Assembly (NCBI GenBank): GCA_001404055.1
Contig: CXTY01000005.1
Coordinates: 124,001 to 188,000 of the forward strand
Reading direction: 5' to 3'
Length of the DNA stretch: 64,000 bases
Source of the DNA: Roseibium album
GTDB taxonomy: Bacteria > Pseudomonadota > Alphaproteobacteria > Rhizobiales > Stappiaceae
In this document: positions 44,954-55,502 of the stretch, in pieces
How positions within the stretch are numbered: the stretch's first letter is position 1
How the letters are laid out: every line of letters begins with the position of its first letter
Made by a program: the position numbers and the translations under genes
Notes under the pieces: generated by a model
Told to the model about the DNA's origin: nothing
Databases searched by the model: none
The model's input: only the letters and a program-made list of their open reading frames with translations

Positions 44954-46348
44954 TCAACACTCAACGATGTTGACCGCAAGACCGCCAAGAGAGGTTTCCT
45001 TGTAATGTTCCATCATGTCCATGCCGGTCTGGCGCATGGTTTCGATGCAACCATCAAGAGGCACGAAATGCGAGCCGTCACCGCGCAGCGCAAGTGAGGC
45101 TGCGGTAACAGCCTTGACCGCGCCTAGCGCGTTCCGCTCGATACAGGGCACCTGAACCAGCCCGGCGATCGGATCGCAGGTCATGCCGAGATGATGCTCC
45201 AGTGCGATTTCAGCAGCGTTTTCGATCTGTTCATTGGTGCCGCCAAGTGCTGCACAAAGTCCCGCTGCCGCCATTGCCGATGCTGATCCTACTTCTCCCT
45301 GGCAGCCGACTTCAGCGCCTGAAATTGACGCGTTTGCCTTGATAATGCCGCCAACGGCAGCAGCGGTCAGGAGGAATGTACGGATACCGACCTGGTCAGC
45401 GCCGCGGCAATGGTCGAGATAATAGCGCGTCACTGCCGGAATGACCCCGGCAGCACCGTTGGTTGGTGCAGTGACGACACGGCCACCAGCGGCGTTTTCC
45501 TCATTCACCGCCATGGCATAAACACCAAGCCAGTCGACAACGTTGTGCTCGAAAAGCGGGTTGCTGCGGCCTTCCCGGATAAGCTGCTGATAAATGTCTG
45601 CCGCGCGCCGCTTCACGTTCAGACCACCGGGAAGGACGCCGCTTTGCTTGATGCCACGATTGATGCAGGCATCCATTGCCGACCAAAGCCTGTCTATGCC
45701 GGTCTCCACATCTTTGCGGGGTTTCTCGGCACTCTCGTTCTGAAGCTTCATCTCCGCGATCGAAAGCTCGGCGTTCCGACCCATGTCCAGCATCTGTTTG
45801 GCGGATGCAAAGGGGAAAGGAACGTTCTGTGTTGCCAGTTCGTTGACGGGCTCATTGGTTGTCTTTGAAAGCTCGGCTTCGCTGACAACGAATCCGCCGC
45901 CGATTGAGTAATAGACAAAAGTGTCGATCAGCGAACCGGTCGCGTCCAGAAGATGGAATGTCATGCCATTGGCATGAAGTGGCAGCGGTGGCCCGTAGTC
46001 GAAAATGACGTCCGCTTCCGGGTCAAACTTTATCTCGGGCAACCCGGGTATCAGGAGCAATTTCGTCTGGCTCAATTTGTTCAGCATTGTCTCAACGCTG
46101 TCTGGATCGAGCGTGTCAGGTGTCTCCCCCAGCAGGGCAAGGCAAACGGCCTTGTCAGTTGCATGCCCTTTTCCGGTGAAGGCGAGGGAACCGTGCAATG
46201 TCACCGTCAGACGTGTTGTGCGATCCTCAGCGCCAGCAAGGCCGCGTGCGCGCTCAAGATACCTGTGAACGGCGACCATGGGGCCAACCGTGTGAGAGCT
46301 GGACGGACCTATGCCGATTTTGAATATGTCAAAGACACTGATGAACAT
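44954..46348 (-). CDS. sdaA: L-serine ammonia-lyase, iron-sulfur type
   Basis: A 464-residue single-chain serine deaminase. The N-terminal beta domain has [16 protein letters not shown]. The C-terminal alpha domain holds the 4Fe-4S cysteines, including [16 protein letters not shown], and [15 protein letters not shown]. It converts serine to pyruvate and ammonia. It is divergent from kynU with a 245-bp spacer. Serine produced from glycine plus a C1 unit of the demethylases could feed it, though that link is inference. Confidence 0.94.
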   Translation of the reverse strand: MFISVFDIFKIGIGPSSSHTVGPMVAVHRYLERARGLAGAEDRTTRLTVTLHGSLAFTGKGHATDKAVCLALLGETPDTLDPDSVETMLNKLSQTKLLLIPGLPEIKFDPEADVIFDYGPPLPLHANGMTFHLLDATGSLIDTFVYYSIGGGFVVSEAELSKTTNEPVNELATQNVPFPFASAKQMLDMGRNAELSIAEMKLQNESAEKPRKDVETGIDRLWSAMDACINRGIKQSGVLPGGLNVKRRAADIYQQLIREGRSNPLFEHNVVDWLGVYAMAVNEENAAGGRVVTAPTNGAAGVIPAVTRYYLDHCRGADQVGIRTFLLTAAAVGGIIKANASISGAEVGCQGEVGSASAMAAAGLCAALGGTNEQIENAAEIALEHHLGMTCDPIAGLVQVPCIERNALGAVKAVTAASLALRGDGSHFVPLDGCIETMRQTGMDMMEHYKETSLGGLAVNIVEC

Positions 46349-46593
46349 TGATTTGGACCGGATGGTTTGTTGGGCTGCTGCTGCCAGCGCGACCTGGCCA
46401 AACTAACAATCAGAAAATTTCGTTGCTGCTCTCAGGCGCGCGTTTTTGTGCTGATTGCGACATTTCCGGAAAAATGAGTTTGGCGTGCTTCGACATTAGG
46501 AAAATATGCCCTTCGGAACTGGTTGTTTGAGGAAGGTCGGTTTGATAGCGTTCGCGCTCTTCGAAAAACAATCGTCCAGCAAATGAGTGTCCA

Positions 46594-47814
46594 ATGATTT
46601 CCCAGCATCCGTCCGATTTGAATGATGTTTTGAAAGCAAAGAAAGATGCCTTTCAGATCCCGGACGGCGTCATCTACCTGGATGGAAATTCACTCGGGGT
46701 TTTGCCTAAAAACGTGCCCGCACGCCTGCAGCAGGTTGTTACCGAAGAATGGGGTTCGAGCCTTATTCGCGCCTGGAATACGCACAGCTGGATCGATTTG
46801 CCCGGTAGAACGGGCGATCGCATAGCTAAGTTGATCGGGGCCCCTGATGGATCCGTGGTTGCCTGCGACAGCACGTCGGTCAATGTCTTCAAGGTTCTAT
46901 CTGCAGCGCTTTCTCTGTGTCCTGATCGCAAGGTCATACTGTCGGATAGTGGAAATTTTCCGACAGATCTTTATGTCGCCTCTGGCCTGAAGGAACTTCT
47001 GGACAAGGGACACGAGCTGAAAGTCGTTGCACCAGAAGAGGTCAAGGCCGCGATCACGTCAGATGTTGCAGTGTTGATGCTGACACAGGTCGATTACCGC
47101 ACGGGACGCGTCCACAACATGGAAGACTTGACCCGGACAGCGCATGAAGCCGGTGCCCTCACAATCTGGGACCTGGCACATTCAGCCGGTGCCATTCCCG
47201 TTGACCTGACCGGAGCAAAGGCGGATTTTGCAGTTGGCTGCGGATACAAATATCTGAACGGCGGCCCTGGTGCACCTGCCTTCCTGTATGTAGCTCCCCC
47301 GCATCAGGACAAGGTCATGCCGCCCTTGACCGGCTGGATGGGCCACGAAGCGCCCTTTGCGTTTGATCTGGATTACCGGCCCGTCACCGGCATCAGCCGG
47401 ATGACTGTGGGTACGCCGCCGATCCTTTCACTCTCGAGTCTCTTTGCCGCTCTGGACGCCTTTGAGGACGTCGATATGAATGACATTCGGAAGAAGTCGA
47501 TTTCACTCAGTGAGTTGTTCATTTCCGAGGTGGAGGCCAAATGTCCTCAACTCACACTGGCGAGCCCACGCGATCCGCAAAAGCGTGGCAGCCAGGTTTC
47601 TTTCTGTTTTGAAGAAGGTTACGCGGTCATGCAGGCGCTGATTGCCCGTGGCGTGATTGGTGATTTCCGCGCGCCTGATGTCATGCGGTTCGGGTTCACG
47701 CCGCTTTATCTATCTCATCAGGATATCGTGGATGCCGTATCCATTCTTGCGGATATCCTTGAGACCGCAAGTTGGGATTGCCCGGAATTCAAGACGCGCG
47801 CCAAGGTTACATAG
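46594..47814 (+). CDS. kynU: Kynureninase
   Basis: A 406-residue PLP enzyme with lysine K219 in GCGYKYLNGGPGAPAF. It has DGNSLGVLP, ARIRxW-like LIRAWNTHSWIDLP and WDLAHSAGAIPVDL, which match kynureninase. It cleaves kynurenine to anthranilate and alanine in tryptophan catabolism. No kynA or kynB is adjacent. Its 3' end overlaps the convergent GGDEF-EAL gene by 8 bp. Confidence 0.93.
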   Translation: MISQHPSDLNDVLKAKKDAFQIPDGVIYLDGNSLGVLPKNVPARLQQVVTEEWGSSLIRAWNTHSWIDLPGRTGDRIAKLIGAPDGSVVACDSTSVNVFKVLSAALSLCPDRKVILSDSGNFPTDLYVASGLKELLDKGHELKVVAPEEVKAAITSDVAVLMLTQVDYRTGRVHNMEDLTRTAHEAGALTIWDLAHSAGAIPVDLTGAKADFAVGCGYKYLNGGPGAPAFLYVAPPHQDKVMPPLTGWMGHEAPFAFDLDYRPVTGISRMTVGTPPILSLSSLFAALDAFEDVDMNDIRKKSISLSELFISEVEAKCPQLTLASPRDPQKRGSQVSFCFEEGYAVMQALIARGVIGDFRAPDVMRFGFTPLYLSHQDIVDAVSILADILETASWDCPEFKTRAKVT

Positions 47815-49855
47815 CCGCGATTTTCACTTGCGTTTGCAGCATGGATATAAAGCGATCTTCCGGCACCGGCTTTGAATAAAGAAAGCCCTGGTAGAGCGTG
47901 CAATCGTTTCTGGAAAGCCAGGAACGTTCATCAATCGTTTCCACGCCTTCTGCAACGACCTGTGCACCCAGTGCTTTCGCCAACGACAGGATCAGTTTTA
48001 CAATCGCTCCACCTGACGCGATATCTTCCATGAACACCCGGTCGATCTTGATGCCATCAATTGGATAGTTGTGAAGGTAGGCTAGGTTGGAATAGCCGGT
48101 ACCAAAATCGTCAATGACAATCCGGTATCCGGTTTTCTTGAGAGCGGACAGCGTTTCAAATGCGTGCGGAATATCGCCGAGGAGTACGCTTTCGGTGAGT
48201 TCCAGGGAAATCAACTCGGGGTCAGTCGCCGTCTCGATCGGCAGGGCTTGCATGCGGGATACAAAAAGTGGATCTGAAAGCTGCCTAGGCGAGACGTTCA
48301 AGGACAGCGGAATGGACAGGTCCAAGTCCTTTAGTCGTGTCTGCATACTTGCGACATTCCGGCCTACCCAATCCCCGATTTCATTGATGAGGCCGGTTTC
48401 CTCTGCGATCGGGATAAATTCGTTTGGGGCTATAAGACCTTTTTCCGGATGCCGCCAGCGGATCAATGCTTCAGCTGCGACCACCCTGTCCGATCTTGTG
48501 CTGGTGATGGGTTGGAAATGCAGAACAAACTGATTTTGGTGAATGGCGCGCTCGAGATCCTTTTTCACCGCCAGATGCTCATCTCGCAGTCGCCGCATTT
48601 TCTCGCGAAACCTGACGCATTTGTTATTTGGGTCAGTCTTGGCCTGATACAGCGCCAGGTCCGCATGTCGCATGAGCTGGTCAATATTGCTGCCATCATC
48701 AGGATAGTGCGCGTAACCTATGCTGAGGCCGACATGTCTCGGTTTGCCCTCAATCACCTGATGCGGTTCGAAGCCTTTCAACAGCGCCCGGCCGAACCAG
48801 TCTGAATAATTATTGTCAGGTTTCTCCAGGTGACAGATCAGGAATTCATCACCCCCCAACCGCGCGACAATATCTTCAGGGCCAACCAGGTCCATGAGCT
48901 TTGCTGCCACGAGCTGCAGCAGGGCATCTCCGGCAGCATGGCCCATGGAATCGTTGACCATTTTGAAGTCATCAAGATCGACAAGGTAGAGCGTGGCAGT
49001 CAGGTTTTTGTCCAGGGCATTCTGCATGACCTGATTGAGCCGCTCTTTGAGATAAGTTCGGTTTGAAAGGCCGGTCAGCGCGTCGTGGCTGGCTAGATAT
49101 TGCGCCCGTTCTTTTGTCTCGTGCAGCTCTGTGACATCGATTTCGCTGACCAGATAAACCGGCTGGCCTGTTACTGAATCATTGCAGGTTCGCATGTTCA
49201 GTTCATGCCAGCGTGTTCCCTCCCTGGTCAGAATATTTACAACAATCCTGGATGTTCGTTCCTTTTCAATAAGTTTCAGAAGGTCTTGCGCCTCATTTGG
49301 GCTGACGAATTGTTCTTCAAAGGAAGTATCAAGCGATACCCGTGCAGCACGCGAGGCGGTATTTCTGTAAAGCGGGTTGCCGTCTTTGGAGAACAGGGAA
49401 ATCATCACTGTTGTGTGCATCAGCGCTTCAACGCTCCTGAGCGTATCGGGCTGTTGCTCCTGGTGATCGCGCCCTTCGCACAAAAGAGCCATCCGGCCGT
49501 CGCGCAGACGAATACCGCTCATGGTGACCTGAAGGACACGCGCTTTTCCTTTTGGATACAGCGTCCAGGTTTCGGAGAATGACACGTCGTGTTTCGTGAA
49601 GTCCGTCTGATACTGTCGCAAACGCTGTTCGACGGAATGGGACATATCTGCGCCCATATCGCGCGATTGAAGCTCTTCCAGGGTTTCAGAGTCGGTTATT
49701 TCCAGTGCTTTGTGATTGGCCCATAGAACGCGCATGTGATCAATGTCGAAAATCCAGAGTCCGGTTTCCTGCCGGTCATAGACCTCCGCAATCAGGCCCG
49801 GATCAACTTTGCCGTCCGCGAAATTGAAAGGCAAAGATCCTTCCCTATCATCCAA
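47807..49855 (-). CDS. PAS-GGDEF-EAL signalling protein (cyclic-di-GMP)
   Basis: A 682-residue cytoplasmic-looking protein. PAS-like domains occupy about residues 20-250, GGDEF about 265-425 (RLGGDEF intact) and EAL about 440-675 (AAEALIRWRHP, with DDFGTGYSNL and a conserved EGVET). It can therefore make and degrade c-di-GMP. The product-inhibition I-site RxxD is absent; GPED occupies that place. The sensory input is unknown. It overlaps kynU tail to tail. Confidence 0.92.
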   Translation of the reverse strand: MDDREGSLPFNFADGKVDPGLIAEVYDRQETGLWIFDIDHMRVLWANHKALEITDSETLEELQSRDMGADMSHSVEQRLRQYQTDFTKHDVSFSETWTLYPKGKARVLQVTMSGIRLRDGRMALLCEGRDHQEQQPDTLRSVEALMHTTVMISLFSKDGNPLYRNTASRAARVSLDTSFEEQFVSPNEAQDLLKLIEKERTSRIVVNILTREGTRWHELNMRTCNDSVTGQPVYLVSEIDVTELHETKERAQYLASHDALTGLSNRTYLKERLNQVMQNALDKNLTATLYLVDLDDFKMVNDSMGHAAGDALLQLVAAKLMDLVGPEDIVARLGGDEFLICHLEKPDNNYSDWFGRALLKGFEPHQVIEGKPRHVGLSIGYAHYPDDGSNIDQLMRHADLALYQAKTDPNNKCVRFREKMRRLRDEHLAVKKDLERAIHQNQFVLHFQPITSTRSDRVVAAEALIRWRHPEKGLIAPNEFIPIAEETGLINEIGDWVGRNVASMQTRLKDLDLSIPLSLNVSPRQLSDPLFVSRMQALPIETATDPELISLELTESVLLGDIPHAFETLSALKKTGYRIVIDDFGTGYSNLAYLHNYPIDGIKIDRVFMEDIASGGAIVKLILSLAKALGAQVVAEGVETIDERSWLSRNDCTLYQGFLYSKPVPEDRFISMLQTQVKIAAM

Positions 49856-50619
49856 ATCGTGTTTGGCTCCCGTAGGGTGTTTTGGAACTTCTTGCAGTTT
49901 TTTTCTCCGCGCTCAACGTGTAAAAGAAACCTGCTTGCAACTTGCTTTCCTTGTTCAGGTTTTCGCTGAAGTTTCAACAGCGTGTTGTTATTGATTGTAA
50001 AGGTGGTGAAGATGTCATTCAATTCCTATTGAGAAAAACCATAGGAAAACCTAAGGATACGCAGCTGTATTTTTCATTGGAAATAATTCGAAGGGAATAT
50101 TGTTAAAAATGACAGTGTAAATTGCGCTCGACATCTTTGAGCTGACCAAGTTAAATCAATGTAATGTCGGCTGCCTTTGTTTGAACAAGCACCAAATTTA
50201 TCCAATCAGCCGACCGACAGACCGCAGGCACCGGCTAGAGTTTACAGTCCGCGAATTGACTACAAGTTCAGTTGTACAAACAGTGTCACTAGATTGGGAG
50301 GGACTTGAGCAGGGATTTCGGATCTGATGACAGTTATGGTTAAGTGCCTTCTCTGTTTTGCAGATCTGCGGTCAAAATTGACTGGGGTAACGCTTGGTAC
50401 TGGAATGTTCGTTCCAATGAGCGTTATTTTGAGGAAGATCTTGCCCTTTCTGCGGTGCAGATTGAACATTATGAGTTGATTGCGCTGCCAATGAAGTTAG
50501 AAGAGCTGAACGCCGCACATATGCGGGCCGCCTCGCGCCCGCTTTGCCAAATAAAAATCAAGGCAATCGTGGCCAAAAATGAAAAAGAAAGACCGCTTGG
50601 GGGGCGGCGAGGAGCGTGA
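49856..50619. other. Long gene-free region before the branched-chain-type transporter operon
   Basis: About 760 bp, divergent on both sides. A short open frame at 50344-50619 lacks homology. The region must hold promoters of the c-di-GMP gene and of the transporter operon. No operator was recognised. Confidence 0.4.
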
Positions 50620-51390
50620 ATGCTTGAGCTTGATCAGCTCGTTATGGATTTTAGCGGGTTCAGGGCGGTAAACGGCTGCTCATTTCGCGTCGAAGAAGGC
50701 AGTATTACCGGATTGATAGGGCCCAACGGAGCAGGGAAAACCACCCTGTTCAACCTGATCGCCGGTGCGTTGCATCCGACAAGCGGTAAAATCCGGTTTT
50801 TGGGCGAGGATGTCACCCATCTGGCCAGTCATCAGTTGTTCCATAAGGGCCTGGTACGCACGTTCCAGATCCCGCATGAATTTCACAAACTGACTGCCTT
50901 GGAAAACCTGATGATGGTGCCACCATCGCAACCCGGTGAAAACCTGAAATCAAACTGGCTTTCCTGGGGCAAGGTGAAATCCACTGAAAGTGATGTCGAG
51001 CGCCAGGCTTACGAAACACTTGAGTTTCTGGAGCTGACCCATGTTGCTCATGAGCGCGCTGGCAACCTGTCCGGTGGCCAGAAGAAGTTGCTCGAGCTCG
51101 GCCGTACCATGATGACGGAAGCCAAACTGGTGTTGCTTGACGAACCGGCAGCAGGCGTCAACCGAACACTATTGCGCAAGCTCGAAAAAAAGATCGAGAT
51201 TTTGAACAAGGAACGCGCCTACACGTTCATCTTGATCGAACACGATATGGAAATGATCGAAAAGCTCTGCGATCCGGTTGTCTGTATGGCTGAAGGCCGC
51301 GTCTTGATTGAAGGTAGTTTCCAGACTGTGCGGTCCAATCCACAGGTCCTGGAAGCCTATCTCGGTGAAACAACGGGAGATGCTGCATGA
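50620..51390 (+). CDS. Branched-chain-type (HAAT) ABC transporter ATPase, LivG-like
   Basis: A 256-residue ABC ATPase with Walker A GPNGAGKTTLFN, signature LSGGQKKLLELGR and Walker B LVLLDEPAAGVN. It has the LivG-type C-terminal segment (ILIEHDMEMIEKLCD). It overlaps the second ATPase gene by 4 bp. The five-gene operon order here is ATPase, ATPase, permease, permease, binding protein. The family carries branched-chain amino acids, urea or amides; substrate unassigned. Confidence 0.9.
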   Translation: MLELDQLVMDFSGFRAVNGCSFRVEEGSITGLIGPNGAGKTTLFNLIAGALHPTSGKIRFLGEDVTHLASHQLFHKGLVRTFQIPHEFHKLTALENLMMVPPSQPGENLKSNWLSWGKVKSTESDVERQAYETLEFLELTHVAHERAGNLSGGQKKLLELGRTMMTEAKLVLLDEPAAGVNRTLLRKLEKKIEILNKERAYTFILIEHDMEMIEKLCDPVVCMAEGRVLIEGSFQTVRSNPQVLEAYLGETTGDAA

Positions 51391-52094
51391 GAGCGCTTCT
51401 CTCCATGGAAAACCTCACCGGCGGGTATGGTGATGCAGATATTCTGCATGATGTCACGCTGACGGTCGCTCCAGACGAAATTGTTGTGATTGTCGGGCCT
51501 AACGGCGCCGGAAAATCAACCGCCATGAAGTCGGTCTTCGGTCTCCTGACCATTCGCGGTGGCAAGATGCGGTTTGACGGCGAAGACCTCACGGGTTGGG
51601 CACCTAACCGGATCGTTCAACGCGGTATCTGCTACGTGCCGCAGGTCGACAATATTTTCCGTGAAATGTCTATTCACGAGAACCTGGAAATGGGTGGGTT
51701 CCTGAAAAAGGGGGACCTTTCTGCAGCTTATGACAGGGTATACACACTGTTTCCGGATCTGAAGGAACGCCGCAGGACAATGGCGGGCAGTCTGTCCGGT
51801 GGGCAACGTCAGATGGTGGCCATGGGCCGTGCACTGATGCTGGATCCCAAACTCCTTCTGCTGGATGAGCCGACGGCAGGCCTGTCGCCCAGATACATGG
51901 AGCAGATCTTCCAGATCTGCCGCGATGTCCGCGATACAGGTGTCGCCATTCTTCTGGTCGAGCAACACGCCAAGCAGGCGCTGGCCTTTGCCGACAGGGG
52001 CTATGTGCTGGCAGCGGGCAAAAATCGTCACGAAGGCTCTGGGGCCGAACTCCTGGCCGACCGTGAAGTCGCCGAAATGTTTTTGGGGGGCTGA
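51387..52094 (+). CDS. Branched-chain-type ABC transporter ATPase, LivF-like
   Basis: A 235-residue second ATPase with GPNGAGKSTAMK, LSGGQRQMVAMGR and LLLLDEPTAGLSP. It pairs with LivG-like ATPase to drive the two permeases. The ATG overlaps the preceding stop (ATGA), and the permease gene starts 5 bp downstream. Confidence 0.9.
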   Translation: MRALLSMENLTGGYGDADILHDVTLTVAPDEIVVIVGPNGAGKSTAMKSVFGLLTIRGGKMRFDGEDLTGWAPNRIVQRGICYVPQVDNIFREMSIHENLEMGGFLKKGDLSAAYDRVYTLFPDLKERRRTMAGSLSGGQRQMVAMGRALMLDPKLLLLDEPTAGLSPRYMEQIFQICRDVRDTGVAILLVEQHAKQALAFADRGYVLAAGKNRHEGSGAELLADREVAEMFLGG

Positions 52095-52099
52095 ACGGC

Positions 52100-52972
52100 A
52101 TGGATCTCTTTGAACTTCTGAATTTTTATGTCATTCCGGGAATTGTGCTCGGCTCGATCTATGCGCTTGGTGCTGTTGGCATCACACTGATCTTTGCCAT
52201 CTTGCGCTACGCCCATCTTGCGCACGGCGATCTGGCAACACTCGGTGCATTCATCGCATTGGCTGCGGTCACAAGCCTGGGTATTTCACCACTTGCTGCA
52301 TTGCCGGTCGCAATCCTCGCAACGGCTGCGATCGCGGTGGGCATCGACAAGGTGTTTTACAATCACCTGCGCGAGCGTCCCAAGATCGTGACCGTTATGG
52401 CGTCACTCGGGATCGCTCTTATGGTCCGCTCAGTGGTGCAGGTCGTCTGGGGTGTGGATACGCAAACCTATACTCGCGGCATTGTCCGGCCTGATGATTA
52501 TTTCGGCCTGCGCATCCGCGATCGTGAAATCTACACCGTTGTCGCCATGGTGCTGCTTGTCGGTGGTCTGCAGTTGTTCCTGACCCGCTCCAAGTGGGGC
52601 AAGGCGATGCGGGCAATGTCGGACAATCCGAACCTGGCCCTGCTTTCGGGCATCGACAACAAGAAAGTTGTCATGCTGACCTGGGTCATTGCTGGTGGCC
52701 TTTGCGCGGCAGCAGGTTTCTTCCTCGGTCTGAATACCGAACTGAAGTCGATGATGGGTTGGCACATGCTGCTGCCCATGTTTGCCGCAGCCATTCTTGG
52801 CGGTGTCGGCCGCGTGGAGGGCGCTGTGCTCGGAGGCCTGATCGTCGGTATTGCCGAAGAATTATCCGTTCTGGTGATCCCGAGCGAATACAAGGCCGCC
52901 ATGGCGTTCGCCATATTGTTGTTCATGCTGATTGTGCGACCGACCGGGTTGCTCAAGGGCAAAGTGCTTTAG
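52100..52972 (+). CDS. Branched-chain-type ABC permease, LivH-like
   Basis: A 290-residue membrane protein with about eight hydrophobic segments and the family's GIVLGSIYALGAVGITLIF start (in part), LRYAHLAHGDL and GVGRVEGAVLGGL. It forms half of the membrane channel, with the LivM-like permease 15 bp downstream. Confidence 0.9.
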   Translation: MDLFELLNFYVIPGIVLGSIYALGAVGITLIFAILRYAHLAHGDLATLGAFIALAAVTSLGISPLAALPVAILATAAIAVGIDKVFYNHLRERPKIVTVMASLGIALMVRSVVQVVWGVDTQTYTRGIVRPDDYFGLRIRDREIYTVVAMVLLVGGLQLFLTRSKWGKAMRAMSDNPNLALLSGIDNKKVVMLTWVIAGGLCAAAGFFLGLNTELKSMMGWHMLLPMFAAAILGGVGRVEGAVLGGLIVGIAEELSVLVIPSEYKAAMAFAILLFMLIVRPTGLLKGKVL

Positions 52973-52987
52973 GAAGGGGGGACAAAC

Positions 52988-53953
52988 ATGGAATTTCTGG
53001 GTCTTGTAAATTACGCCCTCTTCATGGCGATCTTCATCGGGATCTACGCGCTTCTGGCGCTGGGGCTCAATATTCAGTGGGGCTTTGCCGGCCTGTTCAA
53101 TGCAGGTATCGCCGGGTTCTTTGCCGTCGGTGCCTACACGTCGGCCATCCTGACCACACCGGCCGCTGACGGCCGCATTGGTGGTTTTGATCAGAATTTC
53201 GTGGTTGGTTGGATAGGCGCCATGCTTGCTGCGGCTCTGGTTGCCTGGCCGATTGGCAAGATCTGTCTGCGCTTCCGGTCTGATTATCTGGCCATTGCTT
53301 CCATTGGTATTGCCGAGATCATCCGGCTCGTGATCAAGTCCGAGCCTGCGCTGACAAATGGTGCACGCGGCATCTCCAACATTCCACGCCCATTTGGCGA
53401 TCTTGGATACACGGAAAGCCAGGTTGCCTACCTGATCATCGTTCTTGTCGTGCTGATCGCCGCCTATTTTCTTGTCGAACGCCAATTCAATGCGCCCTGG
53501 GGGCGGATGATGCGCGCGATCCGCGACAATGAAGGTGCGGCGAAGGCAATGGGCAAGGACGTTGAGTTCCGCCGGCTGGAAGCCTTCATTTTCGGGTCGG
53601 CCCTGATGGGGCTTGGTGGCGCAATATTCGCCCATTTCAACCGCTCGATCACACCGGAAGCCATCGATCCGATGGTGGCGACCTTCCTGGTCTGGATCAT
53701 GCTCATTCTCGGCGGATCGGGAAACAACCGTGGCGCGATACTCGGCGCGGCGGTGGTTTGGATCATTTGGTCCGTTTCAGAGATTGCAACTGATCGCCTT
53801 CCGCATGAGTATGCGGTTCAGGCAAAATACATCCGCTTGTTCCTGATCGGCCTGATGCTTCAGCTTGTTCTGAGGTTTAGGCCCGAGGGGCTGCTACCAG
53901 AGCCTCTGCGAGGTGACCAGCGGACGACGAAACCGGGGGTGGACCCAAACTAG
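52988..53953 (+). CDS. Branched-chain-type ABC permease, LivM-like
   Basis: A 321-residue polytopic protein with GLNIQWGFAGLFNAGIAGFF (in part) and the ABC-coupling loop RAIRDNEGAAKAMGKD. GGSGNNRGAILGA is typical of LivM. The hydrophilic C-terminus is short. Ninety-three bases separate it from the binding-protein gene, which has its own GAGGAGG. Confidence 0.9.
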   Translation: MEFLGLVNYALFMAIFIGIYALLALGLNIQWGFAGLFNAGIAGFFAVGAYTSAILTTPAADGRIGGFDQNFVVGWIGAMLAAALVAWPIGKICLRFRSDYLAIASIGIAEIIRLVIKSEPALTNGARGISNIPRPFGDLGYTESQVAYLIIVLVVLIAAYFLVERQFNAPWGRMMRAIRDNEGAAKAMGKDVEFRRLEAFIFGSALMGLGGAIFAHFNRSITPEAIDPMVATFLVWIMLILGGSGNNRGAILGAAVVWIIWSVSEIATDRLPHEYAVQAKYIRLFLIGLMLQLVLRFRPEGLLPEPLRGDQRTTKPGVDPN

Positions 53954-54046
53954 GCCCGCTCCCTCAGGAAAGCACTTAACCTATGAGTGTAGTGACCTGA
54001 GAACTTAAAGACCCGGCGAAGACCGGATAATTGAGGAGGTACTCTT

Positions 54047-55252
54047 ATGAAAACCAAATTCCTGACACTTGCTGCTGGCTTGATGACAGCAACGGCTCTG
54101 GCAACAGTTCCGGCAAAAGCCGATGTTAAAATCGGACTGCTGGGCGGTATTTCCGGCCCGATCGCTGCCATGGCTCCGGCTATGGTCGATGCAGCTCAGC
54201 TGGCTCTTCAGCAGGTTAACGAGCAGGGTGGCATCGGCGCCAACGAGAAACTCGTTGGCGTTGTTGGCGATAGTGCCTGTAACCCGCAGAACGGGACAGA
54301 TGCAGCCACCAAAGCCGTGAACATCGAAGGTGTTACCGGTATCGTTGGCCCGCATTGCTCCGGCGCTGTTCTGGCTGCTGCCGGTTCCGTGACGATCCCG
54401 GCAGGCATCACCTTGATCACACCGTCCGGCACATCCCCTGAAATTTCCAATCTGGAAGACAAGGGCACCGTGTTCCGTACTGTTCCGTCCGATGACTATC
54501 AGGGCCGTGCACTTGCACGCACCATGAAAGATCAGGGCTACGGTAAAGTCGCAGTTGCTTACCTCAACAATGACTACGGTACCGGTCTGGCTGGTGCGTT
54601 CAAGGCTGAGTATGTTGATGAGCTCGGTGGTGAAATCACCCAGTTTGCAGCACACGAAGAAGGCAAAGCCTCTTACCGCTCTAACCTGGCTGAACTTGCC
54701 AAGGGCGGCGCAGACACGCTGGTGATCTTCGATTATGGCGATGGCACTGGTCTTACCATTCTGCGTCAGGCGCTGGAAAATGATTTCTTCGACAAGTTCG
54801 TTGGCGGCGACGGCATGAAGTCCGACGCGGTTATCAATGAACTTGGCGCTGAAAACCTTGCGTCTTTCGTTGCTTCTTCCCCGGTTGGTGAAAAGTCCGA
54901 ATCCCTGGACATGTTCAACGCTGCCTTCAAAGGCGTTGGCGGTGATCCGGACGCGATCTTTGCCAACACGTCTTACGACGCTGCTTTCCTCATGGCTCTG
55001 GCCATTGAAAAAGCCGGTGGCAAGAAAGAAGGCGTTGCAGCTGCAATGGTCGAAGTTTCCAACGGCGAAGGCGATGCGATTCGTCCAGGTGAGTGGAAGA
55101 AGGCGAAAGAGCTGATCGCAGCTGGCACAGCCATCGACTACAAGGGCGCTGCAGGCGACCATAACTTCGACGCCAAAGGCGACGTTCCGGGCACCTATGC
55201 TCTCTGGGAAGTCGGCTCTGACGGTTATGAAGTCATCACTGAAATGAAATAG
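54047..55252 (+). CDS. Branched-chain-type ABC substrate-binding protein (LivJ/LivK-like)
   Basis: A 401-residue periplasmic binding protein with signal peptide KTKFLTLAAGLMTATALATVPAKA (in part). It has the type-I fold: GLLGGISGPIAAM, GIVGPHCSGA, TPSGTSPEI and FANTSYDAA. Codon choice looks more uniform than in the neighbours, as is usual for abundant binding proteins. It ends with a strong terminator. The ligand is unknown; amino acids are most common in the family. Confidence 0.9.
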   Translation: MKTKFLTLAAGLMTATALATVPAKADVKIGLLGGISGPIAAMAPAMVDAAQLALQQVNEQGGIGANEKLVGVVGDSACNPQNGTDAATKAVNIEGVTGIVGPHCSGAVLAAAGSVTIPAGITLITPSGTSPEISNLEDKGTVFRTVPSDDYQGRALARTMKDQGYGKVAVAYLNNDYGTGLAGAFKAEYVDELGGEITQFAAHEEGKASYRSNLAELAKGGADTLVIFDYGDGTGLTILRQALENDFFDKFVGGDGMKSDAVINELGAENLASFVASSPVGEKSESLDMFNAAFKGVGGDPDAIFANTSYDAAFLMALAIEKAGGKKEGVAAAMVEVSNGEGDAIRPGEWKKAKELIAAGTAIDYKGAAGDHNFDAKGDVPGTYALWEVGSDGYEVITEMK

Positions 55253-55280
55253 GCGTCTTCACCTGAAGACGTTGTTCAAG

Positions 55281-55316
55281 AAACCGGCGGTTCGAAAGAG
55301 CCGCCGGTTTTGTTTG
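55281..55316 (+). terminator. Terminator after the binding-protein gene
   Basis: AAACCGGCGG (55281-55290) pairs with CCGCCGGTTT (55301-55310), followed by TGTTTG. A 10-bp stem with a 10-nt loop closes the transporter operon. Confidence 0.8.
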
Positions 55317-55335
55317 GGCAATCAACCGTTTTACA

Positions 55336-55502
55336 GTCATTCCGGACAAGTGAGGCAACGCCGAACGCCGATCCGGAATCCAGATGTAATTCGCGCAATA
55401 AGCGCGTCCAAATTTTCAAAAGAAGACTGTGCTCGCTTCGCTCACGCTGATGTCTGGATTCCAGATCTGCTTGCAGCTTTCGCCGCACTTGTCTGGAATG
55501 AC
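55336..55502. repeat. Imperfect inverted repeat of Rhizobiales REP type
   Basis: The left arm starts GTCATTCCGGACAAGTG (55336) and its right-end counterpart is CACTTGTCTGGAATGAC (to 55502). The arms also share GGAATCCAGA inside. Adjacent sequence up to about 55660 holds a second unit containing GGATCTCCGCTTCGCTGCG, a pattern common in Rhizobiales intergenic repeats. The block lies between the transporter terminator and the next gene. Confidence 0.7.

Noticed and set aside
50344-50619. 91-codon open frame directly before the LivG-like gene
   Set aside because: No family resemblance, and it ends abutting the ATPase start as expected for a leader region.
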